This document shows, one piece after another, positions 32,800 to 42,145 of a stretch of DNA of 64,000 bases (positions are counted from its first letter, which is position 1; each line of letters opens with the position of its first letter). This stretch comes from Zygnema cylindricum (Eukaryota > Streptophyta > Zygnematophyceae > Zygnematales > Zygnemataceae), in the NCBI GenBank assembly GCA_037447655.1, contig JBBHKE010002774.1, positions 62,426-126,425 of the forward strand. Reading direction: 5' to 3'. The position numbers and the translations under genes were made by a program. The notes under the pieces are model-generated. The model was not told the origin of the DNA. It ran no database searches and worked only from the letters and a program-made list of their open reading frames with translations.

Positions 32800-33812
32800 T
32801 GCAACTCTGAGACCTCCATAGGTCCTCAGAATAGACAGCTTGCAAGAAGCCTCTAGGAAAACTCTAACCACCTTCACTTTTATGGAGGGAAGACTCCCCT
32901 GAGTCGATAACAAAAAGAATCTCTGAATTTTCTCCCCTGAGCAGTAAGTTATGGAGGGTCATAGTTGACCTTTTGTACAGAAGCTCTTTGGGAGAGAGGG
33001 TCCTATCTAACAAATTTTTCTAAGTCTTATCTCTCTCTAAAACTCTATCTACTGATGTACGACACCAATCATATTACACTGCCGTACACAAAAGTACAAC
33101 TGCCGGTGTACTTTCTGTACTGATAATGTACGACATGGCCTAAATGTCGACACATGTCATATCCCGATTAGGTCCCGTAATCCCCGGAGATGCCGCGATC
33201 CAAAGTAATTGTGCCACGTGTCATCCGATGTGGCGATGACCACAGACCCCCGAGATTCTCTTTCGCGATCTCAACATTCTTCTCGGCCGTCCGATTGAAT
33301 GCAGATTTCAATCGTAGCAGTCATAAACACTTGCGCGGTGTCTGTTTGGTTTAAAGAAACAAATGCGCGGTACTCGTTTCTTACCCGTACCGCAATTCGT
33401 ACTTTTACATAACTAAATCTATGTATCTCGTAAACAGTTGCGGTTAAATGAATTTTCCTACGTGGTAACAGTTAAATAAATTTCAAACCTTATAGTATGT
33501 AATACTAGTGCTAGACTTCTAGATAAGTCTACCAGCTATCGGTGGTAAATGGACGGCAGCTACCAGGATCAAATCCTGGATCCGATTATATCCCTTTTAG
33601 TAAATAAACTACCTATCCGTGAATCACTAGAATATTTCCCGTAAACCTCTGGATAGCCTAGGTAGCCATGGCTCTAGCTTCCTCTCCAACTTCTCACTGA
33701 CTCCAACAAGTGTGGGAGTTGGAGAGAGAAGTTAGAGGCAGACTGCCTTGACTTCTTTATGTTTTTTTTAATTTAGACATAGAAAATAGTAAAAGAACCA
33801 TTGATTTCTAAA
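32800..33812 (-). repeat. Solo LTR E2 in C1 gag (minus strand)
   Basis: This 1013-bp family E LTR is flanked by CTGGT on both sides (32795-32799, 33813-33817). No internal sequence remains, so it is a solo LTR from LTR-LTR recombination. The first dinucleotide is TT instead of TG. Removing it restores C1 Gag codons in frame. Confidence 0.92.
33513..33585 (+). other. tRNA-like unit, antisense in E2
   Basis: The LTR is on the minus strand; A-box-like TAGATAAGTCTACCAGC and B-box-like AGGATCAAATCCTGG lie on the plus strand. Confidence 0.55.
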
Positions 33813-34762
33813 CTGGTACCATTCAAAAGCTCCAGCTCGTTGAGCAAAGGTTGACGAGTTATACATACAAAAGAGGGAAGATGTTAGACTACTGTAATGA
33901 TCTCTCTTGTTTGTAAATGGAGATGGAAAGTGTCGGTTGGACAGGCACAATGAAGATGAAAGTTAACGCCCTCATCATGAAGTTGCATGAGGAGTATAAA
34001 AACATAGTGTACCGAGTGCAAGAAATGGATGATAGTTCTTGGAAGTGGAACACAGTGGTGCGAATGATACTCGTGCAGGAGAACACCATTGAGATCCGCA
34101 AAGGAGGAAAGAGCGTTCAAGCTCTAGTTGCCGAAACGAATTGGTTGAGGAAGGATCCAAAGAAGCCGTACAACAACTTCAAAGGGGATCAATCTGGAAA
34201 ACCCAAGCCTCTAAAGGGTCTTTGCCATTTGTGGAAAAAGCCGGGACACTTCATAGGTGATTGCATCAAGCTGTCGGAGCTGAGGCTCCAAGAAAACCGT
34301 GGAGGGGGTGTTTCCAGAGGGAAGAAGAAGGCACTTGAAGTCACACGTGTCAAAGGAGAGACCGAGGAGGACGAGTCCTTTGAGGAGGAGAATGGGGAGA
34401 TTCTTCTCGACGAGAATTTGGAGGAGAAGGAGATTCCTCGGAAACACATGTGTGCTCTTAGAGCCATTCGGGAAGCTCTAGAAGAAAGATGGATCATCGA
34501 TTCACGTGCATCTATGTAGATGTGTCGTGACAAGCACCTTTTCACTAAGGTAAGAAAGATCCCTACTGTAGACATAGAGTATGGGGATGAGAGAGTAGTT
34601 ACCACAGATCTAGTGGGCTCAATTGATATGAAAGTTTTAGTGGAGAGTAAGACTTCTATACTCACCTTCTCAAATGTGCTCTATATTCCTCAGCTGAGTA
34701 AAAATATTGTGTCTACTTATGTATTAGATGACAAGGATTTTGATACCTTCACTAAAAAAGGA

Positions 34763-35104
34763 TGTTGATATTTGTGTGTTTTCTAGGATAGAAAAAGGCA
34801 GAGGCAGTTTGCCTCTAACTCCCCTCTCCAAGCCCCCACACTTGTTATAGTCACCGAAGGCTTGATTTTTGGAGCTAGAGCCATGGCTGCCTAAGCTCTC
34901 TAGAGAAGACAAGGGGTAAATTAGGTAGATTTACCAAAAGTTAGTTGACGGACCCAGGAATTGATCCTGGTCCCTGCCGTACGTCAATTTGCATTAGCCG
35001 TTAGCTCTAGCCGTTAAGTCTAAGACACATATTACGATACATAGGGTTTGATAAATATATAAATCGTCACATGTAGATTAATTCGTTTAACGGCGAATAG
35101 ATAC
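34763..35104 (+). repeat. B1 5' LTR, first part
   Basis: Starts TGTTGATATTTGTG and matches 44163 onward. It is cut by A1 after ...GAATAGATAC. It carries an antisense tRNA-like unit at about 34950-35025 (minus-strand TAACGGCTAGAGCTAACGG and GGATCAATTCC). Confidence 0.9.
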
Positions 35105-35254
35105 TGTTGAAAAGAGGTAATTAATAGTTCACTTCCCTATTTAGTTTTGTTTTAAAGAAAGAGAGTAAGGATCAAAGGCGCGCCATGGCTGCCGCCATAT
35201 TTAGAAAGTGGCAGTTTTTGCAGTTAAGGGTATTTTGGCTAAAATGATGCCTAG

Positions 35255-35320
35255 GTCTAGGTTTGAACCCGTGACCTCTAGATTCTTTGTAGCCTAACGC
35301 CTTAACCATTAAGGCGTTAC
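35255..35320 (-). other. tRNA-like unit, antisense in the A1 5' LTR
   Basis: On the minus strand, TGGTTAAGGCGTTAGG (A-box-like) is followed by GGGTTCAAACCTAG (B-box-like). A 5' GCC and a 3' GGC could form a D stem. The same unit is in the 3' LTR (40575-40640). Confidence 0.65.
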
Positions 35321-35607
35321 GAAACGATACACGTGACGGGTTTCATAAATATATAAACATTAACAAAACAGCTAATTAACAGCAGACTAACCAAAAGGAG
35401 CAATTTCTGCATGTACGCGAATCTGAACCGTGTAAAATATGTTTTGATCGGACGGCCGGCATTATAGCCGCCACGCGAAGTGAGCTTTTTGGCGGCATAC
35501 GGATATAGCGTCACGCGGTGCCACGTGGCGCCACATTATTTGATACCGGAGAAGATGGGAGGAGGAACCATGGCTTCCGATATGACAGGTGTCACCTTGT
35601 AGACCTT

Positions 35608-35770
35608 GTCGTACAATAGTTGTACAATAAGTACATCGCCCATTGTACCTTCTTGTACTTTATAGTGTTCCTATTGGACTAGGGTTTAATAGTAGGTAGT
35701 CGTGAGTAGGCAGACCGAGACTTAGTAATATTTAGGTACTTCTCTCTCTAAGAGAGCTTGTAACTATAAA
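35608..35770 (+). promoter_or_regulatory. A1 LTR promoter region
   Basis: Five GTAC cores lie within about 50 bp (35608-35660), then ATTGG (inverted CCAAT, about 35673) and ACTATAAAGG as the TATA box. The same order occurs in families B, C/D and E. Confidence 0.6.
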
Positions 35771-35798
35771 GGTCATCTTTGACCAGCCATAACTTACT

Positions 35799-35868
35799 GC
35801 TCGGGTGAGCAAATTCAGTGATTCTTTTTGCGTTTGACTCAGGGGAGTCTTGTCCTCACAAGGGCGAG
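35799..35868 (+). other. Three leader hairpins of A1
   Basis: GCTC-GGGT-GAGC (35799-35810), GACTC-AGGG-GAGTC (35836-35849) and CTCAC-AAGG-GCGAG (35855-35868; perfect as GTGAG in the 3' LTR) lie downstream of the TATA box, so they should be in the 5' leader of the RNA. Confidence 0.65.
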
Positions 35869-35974
35869 AGTGGTCTGAATATTTGTGTGCCTGGGAGGCG
35901 CTTATTCAGCGGGAAAGTAGAAGGGGCAAATATTATCCTAGAGGCTTTACATAGGCTGCTCATTCTGTGGGTCA

Positions 35975-37048
35975 ATGGAGACCACAGAATTTCAGGTTAT
36001 GGGCCCACCCTCTAGGGTGCCCATATTTGATGGATCAGACTTTCTTTATTGGGAAATGATGATGGAGGGAGAACTATTTGAGAAGCATCTATGGGGCATA
36101 GTGTCTGGACAAATTCGATGCCCACCTCCACCTGGGTTTGGAGGGACACGTTTTTCTGGCACCTCCGCCTCTACAGTTGGTAAAACAGCTGCCACCATCA
36201 CCGAGGATGAAGATGAGGAAGGAGAGGAGATTGTCATGGAAGGAGAAAAGGGAGGAGTTGCAACTCAAGTGACACCATTGACGAAGGCGATACCGGCAGC
36301 AGCACCACCAAAAACGGCGACAAGGGTTCAGACCGAAAGATCGGAGTATGAAAAGTGGAACTACAAAGACAAGGTTGCTAAGCTCTTAATTCTTAAAAGT
36401 GTAGCAAAGGGCATTGCCATTCCCCTTATGCATGTCAAATCTTCATCTCAGATTTGGATATCACTAGTTAACAAATATAAGAGTGGATCATTGCAGCAGC
36501 AACAGTTGGCAGAAAATAAGATTGCAGCTTATACTTATAAGGGAGGAAGTATGGATAATTATTGCAATGATTTAGGAGCATTGTTTGGAGAGTTAGAGAG
36601 TGCAGGTAACTCATGGTCTGAGAGACAAAGAGTGAACACACTAATAATGAAACTACCTGAAGAGTATGAGAATATCATTAACCGATTGCAGGACATAGGA
36701 GATAGCAATTGGAATTGGGATGACATTGTGGGAATGATTTTAGTGAAAGAAAGCACCATAGAGCTTAGGAGAGGGAGTCCAAGTGTTCAAGCATTGTCTG
36801 CAGGAGCTGATTGGCGGAAGCGTGATGAGGAGAGAGGGAAAGATCCCTATCGAAACTTTGGTGGAAGAGGACAAGGAGGTGGCAGATTTGATAGACAGGG
36901 GAGAGGAACTTCTCGAGGAGGATTATGTCACTTCTGCAAGAAACCGGGACACTACATGGCAGATTGTGTCAGACTTGCAGATCTTCGACTGAAAGATGGT
37001 CAAGGAACCTCAAAGGACGGAGGAAAGAAAAAGGCTTTCCTGACTTAA
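35975..37048 (+). CDS. Gag of A1
   Basis: 357 residues. The ATG lies inside the 5' LTR, and the first codons run through the PBS (QVMGPP). The copia Gag domain covers roughly residues 15-250 (FDGSDFLYWE near the start, LQQQQLAENKIAAY in the middle). A basic stretch (ADWRKRDEERGKDP) leads to a Gly/Arg-rich segment and a CCHC zinc knuckle at residues 318-331 (CHFCKKPGHYMADC). Gag should form the cytoplasmic virus-like particle and bind the RNA. The ORF ends at TAA 37046-37048; the next codons continue the same frame into Pol. In A2 this codon is CAA, so the stop is probably a new mutation, unless it is read through. Confidence 0.92.
   Translation: METTEFQVMGPPSRVPIFDGSDFLYWEMMMEGELFEKHLWGIVSGQIRCPPPPGFGGTRFSGTSASTVGKTAATITEDEDEEGEEIVMEGEKGGVATQVTPLTKAIPAAAPPKTATRVQTERSEYEKWNYKDKVAKLLILKSVAKGIAIPLMHVKSSSQIWISLVNKYKSGSLQQQQLAENKIAAYTYKGGSMDNYCNDLGALFGELESAGNSWSERQRVNTLIMKLPEEYENIINRLQDIGDSNWNWDDIVGMILVKESTIELRRGSPSVQALSAGADWRKRDEERGKDPYRNFGGRGQGGGRFDRQGRGTSRGGLCHFCKKPGHYMADCVRLADLRLKDGQGTSKDGGKKKAFLT
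35995..36009 (+). other. A1 primer-binding site (half-tRNA iMet type)
   Basis: GGTTATGGGCCCACC starts at the first base after the LTR and is complementary to the anticodon arm of plant initiator tRNA-Met. Drosophila copia and yeast Ty5 prime in this internal way. Confidence 0.85.
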
Positions 37049-37063
37049 GTTCTTGATGAGGAA

Positions 37064-40000
37064 GTGGAAGAAAAAACTGAACCTGAAGAGGAGCTTGAGG
37101 AGCTTCTCCTTAATCCGAAAAACACTGAAAAGCATGTCGATATTCCACGGAGACAGAAGTGTGCTTTCGGAGGTAAGAGGGATCCACCCGAGGATGGGTG
37201 GATCATAGACTCAGGGGCTTCAATGCATATGTGCAAAGATAAGCGGTGGTTCACTAAACTGAGAAAGATCCCAACAGTTGAGATAGAGTACGGAGATGGT
37301 AGAGTAGAAACCACAAGTCTTGTTGGAACTGTTGACTTGAAGGTTCTAGTTGATGGAAAGGCCTCAATTGTAACACTCTCAGACGTTCTTTACATTCCAC
37401 AACTTAGCAAGAACCTAGTCTCAACAGCTGTCCTAGATGAAAAGGAGTTTGAAACAGGAACTAGGAAAGGAATCTTCACAGCAAGCTTTGATAATGAGGT
37501 TTATTTCATAGCTGAGAAGGGCAGTCAAGGAATGTTCAGAATTGTTCTTTGCAATGAAAAAAGTGTTCTCTACTCGTGTGCAAGTGAGATGATGCTTTGG
37601 CATAAAAGGTTGGGACATGTGCATCTAGATAGATTAAAGAAAATGAAGAAAAAGGGAATAGTGGAGGGTATTACTTTTGAAGATGATGAGACCTTTGATG
37701 ATTGTAGTGGATGTGCCCAAGGGAAGATTCATAGACTTCCATTTCCAAAGGCAACCACATTTAGGAGAGAGAAAGTATTAGATCTAGTTCACACTGATGT
37801 TTGGGGACCTGCTAGGTATGCTTCACATGGGGGGAAGAGATGGATGTTAACTATCACAGATGATTGGTCTAGATACACGAAGGTATACTTTCTCAGACAT
37901 AAGTCAGAGGTATTAAGATGTTTCAAAGAGTATAAAGTATGGAGTGAAAAGCTACATGAAACCTCAATAAAAGAGATAAGAAGTGATAATGGGAAAGAAT
38001 ACACCTCAAGGGATTTTGAAGAATATCTTAAAGAAGAAGGAATTCATCATGAGAAAACTGTTCCCTATAATCCGGAACAAAACGGAGTAGCAGAAAGAGT
38101 TAATAGAACTTTAGGAGATATGTCTAGAAGTATGTTAAGTGATAAGAGGATAGGGCTGCAGTTTTGGGCTGAGTCTATGAACTATGCTAATTTCATCAAA
38201 AATAGAGTCCTAACTTCAGCAAATAAGGAGGAAACTCCGTATGAGAGGTGGACAGGAAGAAAGCCTGATTTGTCTAGTTTGAGAGTGTTCGGAAGTCAAG
38301 TCTACAGTTTGGATTCCGATAAGACTAAATGGAAGTTAGAGGGAAGAGGGAAACCAGGATATCTTGTAGGATATGATGAGTGCACAAAAGGATACCGAGT
38401 GTATGACTTGAAAAAGAGAGATATAATTTTGGTAAAACACATAGTGGTGATGAATGAAGAGAAGTCCATTGATCCATTCAAATATAATAAGGAAGTCAAA
38501 ATCAGATTTGAAACGGATCAGTTTTCTGACTTTGACTTTGAAAATGAAGAGAAGGAAGAGGGAGAAAAAGAAAAATCTGCAGATTTAACAAAGGAGAAGG
38601 AGGAAAGGACAACATCCGAGGCAACGCCACAATACGAAGTGGAAACCGATGAGGAATTTGATGAGACACCGGAATTGGAAGATAGGGAAGCTGAAAATCT
38701 CCCAAAACGAAACCCAAGGATGCCTTCCATACCGGCGTCCGATTTTGAAGGGGGAAGAAGAAGTAGTAAACGACTTCAAGAAAGACAAGTAAATAACCAA
38801 CTCACAAAGATGTCTCACCCAGATGAACCTCAAACATACTTAGAGGCCATAAACACTCCAGAAAGTAGCCGGTGGATCACAGCTATAAATGAAGAAATGG
38901 CCTCTATCATGGAAGCCAATACATGGGAGTTGGTAGATTGTCCACCGGACCGAAAACCGATCGGATGTAAGTGGGTGTTTAAACTTAAATTAAACCCGGA
39001 TAATACCATTGAGAGGTACAAAGCTAGGTTAGTTGCAAAAGGTTATACACAAAAAGAGGGGATAGACTACGAAGAAACCTTTGCACCTGTAGTCAGATTT
39101 CCTTCTGTTAGAATCCTTTTAAGTATAGCCGCAGCGGAGGATATGGAAATCCACCAGATGGATATTAAAACTGCCTTTTTGCACGGAGAGTTGGAAGAAG
39201 AAATTTACATGAGGCAACCGGAAGGATTCGTGGAAAGTGGGGAAGAAAACAAAGTTTGCAAACTGATAAAATCACTCTATGGGCTTAAGCAAGCCCCGCG
39301 ACAGTGGAATATAAAGCTCGACGAATTTCTGACCGGTTTGGGGTATATCAGAATTAGTTCAGATCACTCTATATATTTATTTGAGGATGAGAATGGAGTG
39401 ATATTTATTGCTATTTATGTTGATGATTTGTTGGTCTTAAGCAAGTCTTTAGATAAAATTAAAAAACTAAAACGGGATCTTAGAAGCAGTTTTGATATGA
39501 AAGATCTTGGAGAAGCAAAGTACATTTTGGGAATTCAGATGGAGAGAGATAGAGGGAATAGAATTATAAGACTCACTCAAAAAGAAGCAATCGGTAATAT
39601 GCTAGAAAAATTTCAAATGGAGAAAGCAAACGGATGTACTACTCCCATGGATTTGAAGAAAGTGAGTGAGGGGAGTGAAGAGGGAGGAATATTCATCATT
39701 AATGATGAGATGGACGAGATAGAAAGAAAATTTATGGAAAATATCCCTTATCGGCAGATTGTAGGCAGTTTAATTTATTTTATGAACTGTACCCGTCCGG
39801 ATATAGCTGCAGCTGTAGGTGTCCTTAGTAGAAATCTAAATGAACCAAGAAAGAGAGATTGGGAGGCTGCCAAAAGGGTGATGAGGTATCTGGTGGGGAC
39901 AAGGGAGTTATGGTTGCATTTGGGAGGGGAGCACACTGATATCACCACTTGGAGTGATGCCAGTTATGGAGATGTGCCTTTAAGGAGGTGTACGACTGGA

Positions 40001-40411
40001 TATGTGTTGCAAATTGGATCCGGTGCATGTTGTTGGAGTAGCAAGCAACAAAAAGTAGTTGCTCAGTCCACTATGGAGGCTGAATACATGGCTTCTTGTG
40101 CTGCCACCAAAGAATTAATGTGGGTTAAATCTCTTCTTGAAGAACTTGGGTTCATGAAGTTTGGAACTCAAAATGTTTTTTGTGATAATCAAGCTGCTAT
40201 CTCGATTGCAGCTAATCCGAAACATCACTTCAAAGCTAAGCATATGGATATTAGACTAAGCTTTGTGAGAGAGAAGGTAGAAAATAAAATTATTAAACTG
40301 GTTCATAAAACTGATAGAGAAATGATTGCAGACATGATGACAAAAGCAGTGCCTTCCCCTAAGTTGATTTATTGCAGAGAAAACTGTGGATTAAAATTGA
40401 AAAGTGACTAG
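37064..40411 (+). CDS. Pol polyprotein of A1 (protease, integrase, RT, RNase H)
   Basis: Open for 1115 codons in the same frame as Gag; no ATG is needed if it is made as Gag-Pol. The stated start is a GTG; the open frame itself begins right after the TAA at 37046-37048. Aspartic protease: DSGA at residue 49. Integrase: LWHKRLGHVH...CSGCAQGK zinc end, then a D-D-E core (HTDVWGP, RSDNGKEY, EQNGVAE). An acidic linker follows. [38 protein letters not shown] and YVDD at residue 785. RNase H: TTWSDASYGD, MEAEYMA, CDNQAA. All expected catalytic residues are present and the integrase-before-RT order is that of Ty1/copia. Expression depends on passing the stop at 37046-37048. Confidence 0.93.
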   Translation: MEEKTEPEEELEELLLNPKNTEKHVDIPRRQKCAFGGKRDPPEDGWIIDSGASMHMCKDKRWFTKLRKIPTVEIEYGDGRVETTSLVGTVDLKVLVDGKASIVTLSDVLYIPQLSKNLVSTAVLDEKEFETGTRKGIFTASFDNEVYFIAEKGSQGMFRIVLCNEKSVLYSCASEMMLWHKRLGHVHLDRLKKMKKKGIVEGITFEDDETFDDCSGCAQGKIHRLPFPKATTFRREKVLDLVHTDVWGPARYASHGGKRWMLTITDDWSRYTKVYFLRHKSEVLRCFKEYKVWSEKLHETSIKEIRSDNGKEYTSRDFEEYLKEEGIHHEKTVPYNPEQNGVAERVNRTLGDMSRSMLSDKRIGLQFWAESMNYANFIKNRVLTSANKEETPYERWTGRKPDLSSLRVFGSQVYSLDSDKTKWKLEGRGKPGYLVGYDECTKGYRVYDLKKRDIILVKHIVVMNEEKSIDPFKYNKEVKIRFETDQFSDFDFENEEKEEGEKEKSADLTKEKEERTTSEATPQYEVETDEEFDETPELEDREAENLPKRNPRMPSIPASDFEGGRRSSKRLQERQVNNQLTKMSHPDEPQTYLEAINTPESSRWITAINEEMASIMEANTWELVDCPPDRKPIGCKWVFKLKLNPDNTIERYKARLVAKGYTQKEGIDYEETFAPVVRFPSVRILLSIAAAEDMEIHQMDIKTAFLHGELEEEIYMRQPEGFVESGEENKVCKLIKSLYGLKQAPRQWNIKLDEFLTGLGYIRISSDHSIYLFEDENGVIFIAIYVDDLLVLSKSLDKIKKLKRDLRSSFDMKDLGEAKYILGIQMERDRGNRIIRLTQKEAIGNMLEKFQMEKANGCTTPMDLKKVSEGSEEGGIFIINDEMDEIERKFMENIPYRQIVGSLIYFMNCTRPDIAAAVGVLSRNLNEPRKRDWEAAKRVMRYLVGTRELWLHLGGEHTDITTWSDASYGDVPLRRCTTGYVLQIGSGACCWSSKQQKVVAQSTMEAEYMASCAATKELMWVKSLLEELGFMKFGTQNVFCDNQAAISIAANPKHHFKAKHMDIRLSFVREKVENKIIKLVHKTDREMIADMMTKAVPSPKLIYCRENCGLKLKSD

Positions 40412-40424
40412 GAATTAAGGGGAG
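40412..40424 (+). other. A1 polypurine tract
   Basis: GAATTAAGGGGAG lies directly before the 3' LTR; it would prime plus-strand DNA. Confidence 0.8.
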
Positions 40425-41314
40425 TGTTGAAAAGAGGTAATTAATAGTTCACTTCCCTATTTAGTTTTGTTTTAAAGAAAGAGAGTAAGGATCAAAGGCG
40501 CGCCATGGCTGCCGCCATATTTAGAAAGTGGCAGTTTTTGCAGTTAAGGGTATTTTGGCTAAAATGATGCCTAGGTCTAGGTTTGAACCCGTGACCTCTA
40601 GATTCTTTGTAGCCTAACGCCTTAACCATTAAGGCGTTACGAAACGATACACGTGACGAGTTTCATAAATATATAAACATTAACAAAACAGCTAATTAAC
40701 AGCAGACTAACCAAAAGGAGCAATTTCTGCATGTACGCGAATCTGAACCGTGTAAAATATGTTTTGATCGGACGGCCGGCATTATAGCTGCCACGCGAAG
40801 TGAGCTTTTTGGCGGCATACGGATATAGCGTCACGCGGTGCCACGTGGCGCCACATTATTTGATACCGGAGAAGATGGGAGGAGGAACCATGGCTTCCGA
40901 TATGACAGGTGTCACCTTGTAGACCTTGTCGTACAATAGTTGTACAATAAGTACATCGCCCATTGTACCTTCTTGTACTTTATAGTGTTCCTATTGGACT
41001 AGGGTTTAATAGTAGGTAGTCGTGAGTAGGCAGACCGAGACTTAGTAATATTTAGGTACTTCTCTCTCTAAGAGAGCTTGTAACTATAAAGGTCATCTTT
41101 GACCAGCCATAACTTACTGCTCGGTTGAGCAAATTCAGTGATTCTTTTTGCGTTTGACTCAGGGGAGTCTTGTCCTCACAAGGGTGAGAGTGGTCTGAAT
41201 ATTTGTGTGCCTGGGCGGCGCTTATTCAGCGGGAAAGTAGAAGGGGCAAATATTATCCTAGAGGCTTTACATAGGCTGCTCATTCTGTGGGTCAATGGAG
41301 ACCACAGAATTTCA
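40425..41314 (+). repeat. A1 3' LTR
   Basis: 890 bp; differs from the 5' LTR at five sites: 40659, 40789, 41125, 41185 and 41216. Followed by the duplicated GATAC. Confidence 0.95.
40575..40640 (-). other. tRNA-like unit, antisense in the A1 3' LTR
   Basis: Identical to the unit at 35255-35320: minus-strand TGGTTAAGGCGTTAGG and GGGTTCAAACCTAG. Confidence 0.65.
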
Positions 41315-41319
41315 GATAC

Positions 41320-42145
41320 TTAGTGCATAGATGCAGTTTGATTTACTACAAAGTACGGTACGGGACAGAACGGATACTGCGCTTTTGTTTCGATAGCGAA
41401 ACAAATACCGCGCGTCGAATTTCAGCGGCTACGATTATAGCCGGTTTTGATCTGACGGTCGCGATAGGCGCCGCGATCACGGAAAAGGTACTTTTGGCGT
41501 TTTACGGTATTTGCCACGTCAGATGACGCGTGGCGTGATAACATTCGATTACGGGAATTCCGGAGATTATAGGAACTAATCCTGATTTGACACGTGTCGA
41601 TATTTTGGCCATGTCGTACAATGGCCGTACAAAAAGTTCACCGGCACCTGTACTTTTCTGTACGACACAGTAATTTAATTGGTGCCGTACTTCAGTAGAT
41701 AGAGTTTTAGAGAGGGAATAGGACTTAGAAAATTTGGGTAGGTAGCTGCCTCTCCCACAGAGCACCTTGTATAAATGGGAAACTTTGGCCAGCCATAACT
41801 ATCAATATACTTGACCATTTTCAGTGATTCTTTTTGCTGGGACTTAGGGGAATCCGGGCTACACAAGGGTGTAGTCGGTCAGAGTTTTTGTCTGCCAGGG
41901 TGGCTGCATTTCTAAGGGAAAGTCGAAGTGGGTGAATGTGTCCAAATCTCATATTCTAACTTTGCATTCTGTGGTGGAACTGAGCACACAGAAAGTGTTA
42001 TTTCACAGGGGTGAAGTTGTATTAAGCTTTCTGACTGTCAAGGGGTCAGTCATTTGGGTTTATATCAGGTTGGAGTCGGCACTACCTAGATTAGCTTCTT
42101 TTGGATCTGCATACTCTGAGGGCCTATGGAGGTCTCAGAGTTTCA
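41320..42145 (+). repeat. B1 5' LTR, second part
   Basis: Resumes directly after the second GATAC copy and matches the rest of 44163-45331. Holds a GTAC array (about 41615-41690), a TATA box (TGTATAAATGGG near 41770) and the Gag start codon (42126). Ends GAGTTTCA before the PBS 42146-42160. Confidence 0.9.

Larger units (their letters stand above)
35105..35994 (+). repeat. A1 5' LTR
   Basis: TGTTGAAAAG...ATTTCA, 890 bp. In order: GCCATGGC motif (35182), antisense tRNA-like unit (35255-35320), ACGTG box (about 35523), GTAC array (35608-35660), ATTGG, TATA-like ACTATAAAGG (about 35763), three hairpins (35799-35868) and the Gag start codon (35975). Confidence 0.95.
35105..41314 (+). mobile_element. 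Young copia element A1, nearly intact
   Basis: Two 890-bp LTRs differ at five positions that I could count. GATAC flanks both sides (35100-35104, 41315-41319). The PBS follows the 5' LTR and a purine tract (TTAAGGGGAG) precedes the 3' LTR. Gag and Pol occupy one frame with a single TAA between them, and every Pol motif is intact. The low LTR divergence means this is the latest insertion of the nest. It could supply Pol for the B family. Confidence 0.96.
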
